DNA from: an uncultured Spirochaetaceae bacterium
Lineage (GTDB): Bacteria > Spirochaetota > Spirochaetia > Treponematales > Treponemataceae
Reading direction: 5' to 3'
NCBI GenBank assembly: GCA_902773215.1
Contig: CACYDQ010000300.1
Coordinates: forward strand, 1 to 5,987
Length of the DNA stretch: 5,987 nt
A program made the position numbers and the translations under genes. The notes under the pieces are model-generated. The model was not told where the DNA came from and did no database searches. It saw only the letters and a program-made list of their open reading frames with translations. Each line of letters begins with the position of its first letter. Position 1 is the stretch's first letter. This document shows positions 1-4,685 of the stretch, in pieces.

Positions 1-357
1 ACTTCCCTTAAAAGAAGAAAGCATCGTTTTTGCGGCAGAAAGATAAAAGATATCCTGCATTGAAATACTGTTCACAGCGAACTCATAATTGTCATCTATG
101 AGATAGTATCGTTTTTTGCTTGAGTCGTACTCTATTGGAACGCCAAAACAAAAGCGGAGCACGTTGATATCCCTCTGTATCGTCGGCACGCTTGCCTCCA
201 GTTCGGCCTCCTCATAACAGATTGCACGAAGATCCTCAATCGTGAGCGTATCATGTGGCCCATGGGTACGGCCATTTTTTATTGCATCATGAATAATGAC
301 GAGCCTCTTCAACTGCCATTTCTTCGGCTTATCAAGCGAAATGCATTCATCCTTCAT
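1..357 (-). CDS. WYL-family transcriptional regulator, N-terminal part (3' end beyond window)
   Basis: This is an open frame of 119 codons running off the left edge, so only the DNA-binding half is visible. Residues 12-28 (KKWQLKRLVIIHDAIKN) are the basic first helix typical of these regulators. Residues 57-70 (VPTIQRDINVLRFC) match the recognition helix (S-x-x-TI-x-RDI-x-x-L), and 72-85 (GVPIEYDSSKKRYY) match the wing leading into the WYL domain, which lies outside the window. The family consists of ligand- or nucleic-acid-sensing DNA-binding regulators, several of which repress defence or DNA-repair genes. I chose the ATG at 357 because the AAGGAG at 367-372 lies 9 nt from it but only 3 nt from an alternative ATG at 363, which would add two residues. 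The gene has its own promoter and a palindrome in the leader, so autoregulation is plausible. Family call firm; targets unknown. Confidence 0.85.
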   Translation of the reverse strand, partial: MKDECISLDKPKKWQLKRLVIIHDAIKNGRTHGPHDTLTIEDLRAICYEEAELEASVPTIQRDINVLRFCFGVPIEYDSSKKRYYLIDDNYEFAVNSISMQDIFYLSAAKTMLSSFKGS

Positions 358-366
358 ACTCATTTT

Positions 367-372
367 CTCCTT
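367..372 (-). promoter_or_regulatory. Ribosome binding site of the WYL gene (decides start)
   Basis: AAGGAG on the minus strand. Spacing is 9 nt to the ATG at 357 and 3 nt to the ATG at 363. The other two clear ribosome binding sites in the window have spacings of 8 and 9 nt, which favours the inner ATG. Confidence 0.7.
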
Positions 373-384
373 ATCCGCAATATC

Positions 385-400
385 CCAATCAAATGATTGG
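385..400. promoter_or_regulatory. Palindromic operator candidate in the WYL leader
   Basis: CCAATCA-AA-TGATTGG: two 7-bp arms, perfectly inverted, separated by 2 bp. It lies between the predicted transcription start (about 403) and the ribosome binding site of the WYL gene, so a bound dimer would block transcription from that promoter. That WYL or HTH regulators often bind palindromes near their own promoters is known; that this protein binds here is inference. It is too short and lacks a T-run, so it is not a terminator. Confidence 0.5.
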
Positions 401-409
401 ATTCATACT

Positions 410-418
410 ATTGTATCA
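410..418 (-). promoter_or_regulatory. Extended -10 promoter of the WYL gene
   Basis: The minus strand reads TG-A-TACAAT: a TACAAT hexamer (5 of 6 matches to TATAAT) at 410-415 with the TGN extension at 416-418. No good -35 hexamer is present at the usual distance, which is typical of extended -10 promoters. Predicted start near 403 gives a leader of about 45 nt containing the palindrome at 385-400. Confidence 0.5.
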
Positions 419-453
419 CTTCAAAAACATAGTACCATGAACAAAACCCGTCT

Positions 454-1182
454 TCACGCATTCACATATGAACATCCCCAATCCGTAAACGTGCATTCAC
501 AGTTCATGCAACCGCACGACTCATCTTCTTTTGAACGATGAATCACGACATAGGGATGCGCATAGCCAGCAAGCTTCTCCATGACCTTGAATGTTACATC
601 ATCATTGCATGCAATCCTTGGACAGTTGCCCATAGCCGTTCCGATTATTTTGGCAGCAGGCACCGCATTGCAGGTCGTAAGATGCAAGTCCCGCATGGCT
701 TCCAGCACCGTTTTTTCAGAAACAGTCAGACCATCGTTTGCGTCAGGAATGTCGCTGATTAATTCATCATCTTTCACAATCCTGAACTCTGAATTCTCAC
801 CGCACAGTTTTTTCCATTTCACGCTGTTCCGCTTTACTTCTTCACAGGAGAGAAGATACCTGTCATTGATTACCTCGCACACATCCTCATCTGTAAGACT
901 CCAATCCTTGCCCTCTCTCGTTTTCGTCGATTTCTCCGTATACACCTTCCCTTCGTAGCCGATATCAACCAGCAGCTTGCAGAACCAATAGAATCCTGAC
1001 AGCTCAACCGGAGAGTTTGAGTACCAGCCCCTTATTTCTGTTTCGCCATCCACAGCCTTCACACAATCATCATATTCGGGGATTTTAGCAACAATATCCC
1101 CGTAATTGAACCTATGCGCAACGACCAATGCGTTTTCACTGATTTTATGAGCGCACCAAGAGCCAAAAGTAACTTCCAGCAT
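454..1182 (-). CDS. DUF1835/DUF3658-like protein with cysteine-rich C-terminal tail
   Basis: The product is 242 aa, soluble, with no signal peptide or membrane segment. Recognition rests on patterns I recall from DUF1835/DUF3658 proteins: an MLEVTFG start, IRGWYSNSPVELSGFYWFC at 50-68 (family: IRIWYS..P.E.CG.YW), WKKLCGENSEFRI at 123-135 (family: W..LQ.ENAPLR) followed by a 'LIS' motif, and an AAKIIGTAMG segment at 177-186 for the DUF3658 part. It is shorter than typical members because most of the N-terminal half between the start and the IRGWYS block is missing. The function of the family is not established. The unusual part is the tail: Cys at 223, 225, 228, 230 and 237 (C-x-C-x2-C-x-C-x6-C), within a protein having 14 Cys in 242 residues. 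The start at 1182 is chosen over 1227 because GGAGG at 1191-1195 sits 8 nt upstream. Existence of the gene is secure; the family name is less so. Confidence 0.75.
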   Translation of the reverse strand: MLEVTFGSWCAHKISENALVVAHRFNYGDIVAKIPEYDDCVKAVDGETEIRGWYSNSPVELSGFYWFCKLLVDIGYEGKVYTEKSTKTREGKDWSLTDEDVCEVINDRYLLSCEEVKRNSVKWKKLCGENSEFRIVKDDELISDIPDANDGLTVSEKTVLEAMRDLHLTTCNAVPAAKIIGTAMGNCPRIACNDDVTFKVMEKLAGYAHPYVVIHRSKEDESCGCMNCECTFTDWGCSYVNA

Positions 1183-1190
1183 AGTTTCTT

Positions 1191-1195
1191 CCTCC
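1191..1195 (-). promoter_or_regulatory. Ribosome binding site of the DUF1835-like gene (decides start)
   Basis: GGAGG on the minus strand, 8 nt before the ATG at 1182. This rejects the longer reading from 1227, in which the same bases would be coding. Confidence 0.75.
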
Positions 1196-1217
1196 GTTCG
1201 TGTTCTTTGATGCCTCC

Positions 1218-1226
1218 ACTCTACCA
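1218..1226 (-). promoter_or_regulatory. Possible extended -10 promoter of the DUF1835-like gene
   Basis: The minus strand reads TG-G-TAGAGT, 4 of 6 matches to the -10 consensus plus the TGN extension. No recognisable -35 is seen. It would give a leader of about 29 nt. Weak, but it is the best candidate between the upstream terminator and the gene. Confidence 0.3.
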
Positions 1227-1267
1227 CGCCGCACTATCATTTCGCGATGGCAAGAAAAATATTTTTG

Positions 1268-1303
1268 AAAAAACTGCTGGCAGAGGTCGCTTCGTGCCAG
1301 CAG
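1268..1303 (-). terminator. Intrinsic terminator downstream of the PD-(D/E)XK nuclease-like gene
   Basis: On the minus strand CTGCTGGCA and TGCCAGCAG form a perfect 9-bp stem (1295-1303 with 1274-1282) around a 12-nt loop, followed at once by six T (1268-1273). It starts about 24 nt after the stop codon of the nuclease-like gene and isolates that gene from the DUF1835-like gene downstream. There is no T-run on the plus-strand side, so it works in one direction. Confidence 0.88.
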
Positions 1304-1326
1304 GATGCATTGCTCAAAACATGTGG

Positions 1327-2616
1327 TTATTTGCGGTACTTGTCTGCTTCCTTTTTCGCGGCATCAACAAGAGCGTTGAAGTTCTTCTGAAGCTCCTCTC
1401 CCGTAGCAGAAAGGAGGAAGTCATTGAACAGACTCTTCTGGTCGGAAAGGAGGAACGCATAGTAAGTCCCGTTCGGCAACAAATCCTTACATTTGTCAGT
1501 GTCAACGAGATCCTGTCGGATATCGAGCGAAAATATCGAATGCTCAAAACTAAGGCCAAGGAAGTAATCAGAAGAATCGCTCTCTCCGAAGCAAAAGCCT
1601 TTGTCATCGCCATCCTCCGTTTTGGGATAAGGCTCTCTAGGTTTTCCTTCCGCATAGGCAGCAGCCAGATTCGCAACCTTTGCCCGCAGGGTATAGAATG
1701 AACGCAGGGACTTCTCAAAGCTCTTCGAAATGACAATCTTCTTTTCCTTCAAAGCCTTTCGCAAATCAGTCAGGACTTCCTTGTCGCCCTCCACGCACTT
1801 AGCCCCCAGTACGGGAACATAGTAATAGCCGTACTCATAATAAAGCTTATCATCCTTGTCCGTGCTTGCGTTCTCTCCGATACAGAGCGTAAGGAACCTT
1901 TCTCCTTCAAGACAAGGGTTAAAACCGATGAAACACTCATTTCCATCATAATTGTAGTAATAGCCAACTCCATATTGGTCGAACTGAGGTTTAATAGACT
2001 CGCGTCCGTGCTTTTCCAAAATTTGTCTGATTTCATCAAGCACCTGATTCTTCGTCGTATAAACATCTTCCAGCAAAGGCTGCACGGTAAGCAGGGCAAC
2101 TTCCTCTTTGGACAACACTTCATCTTCCTCGGAAAGCTCGACAAAGTGCTCTATCTGCTCCGCAAAATAGGTGTTATCATGTTCGCGGGCAACGGCAAGG
2201 ATGTCTTCCCAGTCCAGTATCTCTGCGCGAGCAGGGATTTCACCTCTATGATAGTAATCCTGCGGAATAATATACAGCAGGGGAATCCCGTGAGCTTTCG
2301 ACGTGAGATCATACTGTCCGCCCTCTTTCTGCGATTTTTGAAGAATCTCCCCTACTCCAACCTTGACTTCAATCATAAGGACGGGGGTTCTTTTTCCCGG
2401 GACACGGGCGATGATGTCTATTTCCTTCCCATCCATCTCTTCATAAGGAAGGGACTGGTGAGTTTCATCGTAAAAACATACATCGTCAGAAATGTTCTTC
2501 CCCACAATACTTTCTATGCATTTTAACATAACGTCCCTGAAATTACACTTTTTGTTGTTCAGAGCAACCGTCAGCAAACTTGTCATGCTATTTGAGTTCG
2601 TCGTTGTTTTTGACAT
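1327..2616 (-). CDS. PD-(D/E)XK nuclease-like protein (PDDEXK_4-type N-terminal domain)
   Basis: The product is 429 aa, acidic, with no membrane segment. The N-terminal third has a PD-(D/E)XK-like core: E65-I-D67 on one strand, then E83-V-K85 in 'VLMIEVKVG', a possible Q101-Y102 following motif, and ILDWEDIL at 133-140, where PDDEXK_4-type proteins (PF14281) often have 'ltWeei'. These residues would bind the metal and cut DNA or RNA if the fold is active; no activity is demonstrated. Residues from about 160 to 429 contain aromatic-rich segments (GVGYYYNYDGNECFIGFNP around 218-236, and YFLGLSFEHSIFSLDIRQDL further on) and match no domain I recognise; they could recognise a target or a partner. 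The start is supported by GGAGG at 2626-2630, 9 nt upstream. The gene looks monocistronic, with a strong terminator after it. The superfamily call is moderately sure; the biological role is unknown. Confidence 0.82.
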   Translation of the reverse strand: MSKTTTNSNSMTSLLTVALNNKKCNFRDVMLKCIESIVGKNISDDVCFYDETHQSLPYEEMDGKEIDIIARVPGKRTPVLMIEVKVGVGEILQKSQKEGGQYDLTSKAHGIPLLYIIPQDYYHRGEIPARAEILDWEDILAVAREHDNTYFAEQIEHFVELSEEDEVLSKEEVALLTVQPLLEDVYTTKNQVLDEIRQILEKHGRESIKPQFDQYGVGYYYNYDGNECFIGFNPCLEGERFLTLCIGENASTDKDDKLYYEYGYYYVPVLGAKCVEGDKEVLTDLRKALKEKKIVISKSFEKSLRSFYTLRAKVANLAAAYAEGKPREPYPKTEDGDDKGFCFGESDSSDYFLGLSFEHSIFSLDIRQDLVDTDKCKDLLPNGTYYAFLLSDQKSLFNDFLLSATGEELQKNFNALVDAAKKEADKYRK

Positions 2617-2625
2617 CTTTCATAT

Positions 2626-2630
2626 CCTCC
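2626..2630 (-). promoter_or_regulatory. Ribosome binding site of the nuclease-like gene
   Basis: GGAGG on the minus strand, 9 nt before the ATG at 2616. An out-of-frame ATG lies between the site and the chosen start, 2 nt from the GGAGG, and could compete weakly for initiation. Confidence 0.7.
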
Positions 2631-2677
2631 AAGTATTTCTTTCTTCCAAGGTTTCCGCCTTGCTTTTTTTCCTGCTC

Positions 2678-2683
2678 ATTCTA
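2678..2683 (-). promoter_or_regulatory. Possible -10 element of the nuclease-like gene
   Basis: TAGAAT on the minus strand, 5 of 6 matches to TATAAT, about 62 bp upstream of the start codon. No good -35 is visible at 16-18 bp, so this is tentative. Confidence 0.3.
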
Positions 2684-2755
2684 CACCACCCAGACACGCA
2701 AAACGTGATAGGGCAAATGCGGAATTTTGAAAAAAATTGCTCCTTGAGCCTACCG

Positions 2756-2775
2756 GGTTGCAGAAAAACGCAACC
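2756..2775. repeat. Inverted repeat GGTTGC-N8-GCAACC
   Basis: Six-base-pair perfect arms with an 8-nt spacer (agaaaaac), extendable outward by a G-T wobble (2755/2776) and a C-G pair (2754/2777). No T-run follows directly on either strand, so it is better read as an operator or RNA hairpin than as a terminator. Confidence 0.45.
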
Positions 2776-2868
2776 TGTACAGCCCGTTCCCATCGCCCAG
2801 ACATACTTCATGTCCAAAAGATGGATTTATGGGAAATTATACACCCAAAAGGGATATTAGTCCACTCT

Positions 2869-2888
2869 TTTTGCTTGGTTTTGCTTAA
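2869..2888 (+). repeat. Tandem 10-bp direct repeat upstream of the XRE gene
   Basis: TTTTGCTTGG followed by TTTTGCTTAA. The two TTTTGCTT copies have a period of exactly 10 bp, one helical turn, and end 56 bp before the XRE start codon, next to an AT-rich TATATT at 2900-2905 that could be a -10. The spacing of either TTGCTT to TATATT (13 or 23 bp) does not fit a normal sigma70 promoter. Confidence 0.35.
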
Positions 2889-2943
2889 ATTCATTCCTTT
2901 ATATTTATGTCAAGAACACCCTGTTGTCGGCATACTGTTTTCC

Positions 2944-3279
2944 ATGGGAACGGTAGACATACGGAAGGTTTTTGGCGAGAACGTGAAGCATTACAGGAAG
3001 AAAGCCGGGCTTTCGCAGGAGCAGCTTGCAGAAAAGCTCGACATATCGACCAATCACATGAGCGTCATTGAGACCGGGGGCAAGTTCGTCACGTACAAGC
3101 TGCTGGAACGCATTGTCGAAACCTTCGACATCATGCCCGCCGCCCTCTTCTTCATGCCCGGCACGGCCCCCTTTGACGACACCGTGCAGAACAAGGTCAA
3201 CACGATTATCAAGGAGGAGCTGGAGACCGCCGGAGTCGAGATAGCAAAACGGATTGCACAGTTGCAGGGGGAACAGTAA
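2944..3279 (+). CDS. XRE-family helix-turn-helix transcriptional regulator
   Basis: The product is 111 aa, a typical size for a single-domain XRE (Cro/C1) repressor. Residues 7-67 form the five-helix HTH domain: RKVFGENVKHYRKKAGL is helix 1, SQEQLAEKL and ISTNHMSVIETG are the helix-turn-helix pair, and VTYKLLERIVETFDI is the closing region. The remaining 45 residues are helical and charged and could mediate dimer formation or ligand sensing. The sequence resembles regulators I associate with Treponema. The ATG at 2944 fits the domain boundary, but there is no Shine-Dalgarno sequence before it, so initiation may be weak, leaderless or at another codon. The frame stays open back to 2737, but that stretch has no family resemblance. 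It is the only plus-strand gene; its stop lies 5 bp from the stop of the convergent DUF4143 ATPase gene. It may regulate itself or the divergent nuclease-like gene. Confidence 0.88.
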   Translation: MGTVDIRKVFGENVKHYRKKAGLSQEQLAEKLDISTNHMSVIETGGKFVTYKLLERIVETFDIMPAALFFMPGTAPFDDTVQNKVNTIIKEELETAGVEIAKRIAQLQGEQ

Positions 3280-3284
3280 CTTCC

Positions 3285-4562
3285 CTACTCCCTCAGGCAC
3301 CCCACCGGCACGACATACACGCCATCTTCCCTGCGGTAGGCATATTTTCCCGACCCGGTCAGCACCATCAGGAATGACGGTTCCTTCATTTTGTCAGTAT
3401 CGATTTTTGCGCAGAACTTCTTCAGGGTTCCGACCCCTTCTTCAATCAGCTTGTCACCGCCGAGCTTAATTTCGATGAGGCCGAAAGAACCGTTACGGAG
3501 GTGAACGACAGCATCGCACTCAAGCCCGGACTTGTCGCGGTAATGATAAACATGCCCGTCCAGGCTTTCTGCGTAAACCCGGAGGTCCCGCACGCACAAG
3601 CTTTCAAAGAACAGGCCCATCGTATTCAAATCCTTCACAAGGTCATTCGGTCCAAGTCCCAGGCTCGCCGTCGCAATCGAAGGATCCGTAAAGTAGCGGG
3701 TATCGGAAGTCCTTATTGCCGTCTTGGAACGAAGGTTCGGATTCCATGCAGGCATGTCTTCTATCACGAAAATTTTCCGCAAGGCATTTGTGTATGCGTA
3801 CACAGTGTCTTCTGTCAGCGTTTCCGCATCATTCGCCAGAATATCATCGCGCAGGACGGTGTAGGCAGCCTGGCTTCCCTGATTGCGCGCATACGACTTC
3901 ATCAATCGTTTTGCCCGCTCTGAATCCCGCTGGACATTATCGACCCTGGAAATCTCTGTATTCACGATTGCGTCAAAATAATCAAATGCCTGTTCCAGGG
4001 CAATATCATCTTCCATATCAATTGCTCCAGGCCAGCCCCCGCGGCAAATCAAAAACGCAATCCTGTCAATACTATCCGCTTTATTCTTAGCAAGAAGCTT
4101 TTCCGGCCGACCGAACAGTTCTTTCAGGCTGACTTCACCGGATGATTCCCCTGACTCAAACAAAGTCATCGGGCGCATTTTTATCCAGGCAAAGCGGCCT
4201 GTGCCTGTGTGGAATATTTCATCCGTATCGGGCGGAACCGCAGAACCTGTAAGAATAAACTGCCCCAGACTGTTTCTGTGATCCACTTCAAACCGCACCG
4301 CATCCCAAAGCTTTGGCGCAATCTGCCATTCATCTATCAGGCGGGGCGTTTCTCCCTCCAGGAGTTTTGAGGGCTCTATATCCGCCGCGATAAGATTTGC
4401 CCTTACATCTTCCGGCTTTGACATATACAAAATGCTTTCTGCAATCTGTTCCGCCGTTGTTGTTTTGCCACACCATTTAGGTCCCTGTATAAGAACAGCG
4501 CCCTTTCCTTTCAATTTGCGGGCAAGAATTCCGTCTGCGATTCTAGGCCGATACGCTTTCAT
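3285..4562 (-). CDS. AAA_14 / DUF4143 P-loop ATPase (COG1373-type)
   Basis: The product is 425 aa, usual length for the family. Residues 20-130 are the AAA_14 P-loop domain: Walker A at 27-35 (GPKWCGKTT), Walker B at 73-80 (PRLIDEWQ, acidic D77 and E78), and a sensor-like FILTGSA at 102-108. The C-terminal half is DUF4143, whose end resembles a PD-(D/E)XK core: YRDKSGLECDAVV at 341-353 (E348, D350) and LIEIKLGG at 362-369 (E364, K366). Members are predicted ATPases present in many paralogues in anaerobic bacteria and archaea; their function is not established. The ATG at 4562 has TAGGA 7 nt upstream, but those bases also form the -10 of the best promoter candidate. Upstream lie three direct repeats 23 bp apart. 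It ends 5 bp from the convergent XRE gene and no terminator is visible between them. All expected motifs are intact. Confidence 0.92.
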   Translation of the reverse strand: MKAYRPRIADGILARKLKGKGAVLIQGPKWCGKTTTAEQIAESILYMSKPEDVRANLIAADIEPSKLLEGETPRLIDEWQIAPKLWDAVRFEVDHRNSLGQFILTGSAVPPDTDEIFHTGTGRFAWIKMRPMTLFESGESSGEVSLKELFGRPEKLLAKNKADSIDRIAFLICRGGWPGAIDMEDDIALEQAFDYFDAIVNTEISRVDNVQRDSERAKRLMKSYARNQGSQAAYTVLRDDILANDAETLTEDTVYAYTNALRKIFVIEDMPAWNPNLRSKTAIRTSDTRYFTDPSIATASLGLGPNDLVKDLNTMGLFFESLCVRDLRVYAESLDGHVYHYRDKSGLECDAVVHLRNGSFGLIEIKLGGDKLIEEGVGTLKKFCAKIDTDKMKEPSFLMVLTGSGKYAYRREDGVYVVPVGCLRE

Positions 4563-4568
4563 GCCATA

Positions 4569-4597
4569 ATCCTACCGCCCATTTGGCGATTTGTCAA
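4569..4597 (-). promoter_or_regulatory. Sigma70-like promoter of the DUF4143 ATPase gene
   Basis: On the minus strand a perfect -35 TTGACA (4592-4597) is followed after 17 bp by TAGGAT (4569-4574, 4 of 6 matches). The expected transcription start is at or next to the A of the ATG at 4562, which implies a leaderless message. One copy of the 23-bp-spaced repeat fills the spacer and another lies just upstream of the -35, so this promoter is probably controlled by whatever binds the repeats. Confidence 0.45.
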
Positions 4598-4636
4598 GTT
4601 TTCACTTGGCGATTCGGCGGATTTTCATTTGGCGAT
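4580..4636 (-). repeat. Three direct repeats with an exact 23-bp period (operator-like array)
   Basis: On the minus strand ATCGCCAARTG occurs at 4626-4636, 4603-4613 and 4580-4590. Copies 1 and 3 are identical over 11 bp and copy 2 differs at one base. Starts are 23 bp apart in both intervals, and copies 1 and 2 share a few more bases (GAAAA) after the core. The 23-bp period and in-frame stops exclude a coding repeat. The array covers the promoter of the DUF4143 ATPase gene, consistent with cooperative protein binding; the binding protein is unknown. Confidence 0.8.
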
Positions 4637-4685
4637 ATGGCAACATGAGTCAATACCACAAGGCTCCCACCCCTGCCGGCACACC

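Larger units (their letters stand above)
2631..2943. other. Divergent intergenic region with clustered inverted repeats
   Basis: The full gap between the divergent nuclease-like gene and the XRE gene is 327 bp (2617-2943) and I accept no gene in it. It holds several short symmetric elements: GGTTGC/GCAACC arms at 2756-2761 and 2770-2775 around an 8-nt A-rich loop (extended by a G-T wobble and a C-G pair); the 8-bp palindrome CTGTACAG at 2775-2782; GACAT/ATGTC arms at 2800-2804 and 2810-2814; and a weak CACG/CGTG pair at 2695-2707. A tandem TTTTGCTT repeat lies at 2869-2886. The right end is AT-rich (about 33% GC in 2881-2940) as expected of a promoter region. It probably carries both promoters and operators. 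Confidence 0.55.

Noticed and set aside
1183..1227. Fifteen-residue N-terminal extension of the DUF1835-like protein
   Set aside because: The strong GGAGG 8 nt before the ATG at 1182 would be coding in the longer form, and the MLEVTFG start matches the family.
1114..1701. Plus-strand open frame of 195 codons across the terminator and the 3' part of the nuclease-like gene
   Set aside because: It is antisense to two genes, crosses the intrinsic terminator and shows no domain or ribosome binding site.
1975..2526. Plus-strand open frame of 183 codons opposite the nuclease-like gene
   Set aside because: It lies in the antisense frame of a gene with a good start and a PDDEXK motif, and its product has no recognisable features.
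2647..2670. Plus-strand terminator-like hairpin (CAAGG/CCTTG followed by seven T)
   Set aside because: The stem is only 5 bp and no plus-strand gene upstream of it needs a terminator. It lies in the leader of the nuclease-like gene, where it may be incidental.
2620..2817. Minus-strand 65-codon frame starting with TTG, ending just before the nuclease-like start
   Set aside because: It has no ribosome binding site and a rare start codon, and it runs through the promoter candidate and inverted repeats. The product is Cys- and Lys/Arg-rich without a known pattern. A short leader peptide cannot be fully excluded.
2737..2943. Sixty-nine-residue N-terminal extension of the XRE regulator
   Set aside because: XRE domains normally begin close to the N-terminus. 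The extension has no family resemblance and runs through the AT-rich promoter region and inverted repeats.
4580..4636. The 23-bp-period repeats as a CRISPR array
   Set aside because: The cores are only 11 bp with 12-bp intervals, far shorter than CRISPR repeats and spacers, and no cas gene is in the window.
4637..4685. Possible terminator after the AAA-like gene (GC-rich stretch with GCCGGC)
   Set aside because: No stem of useful length followed by a T-run could be found on the minus strand.
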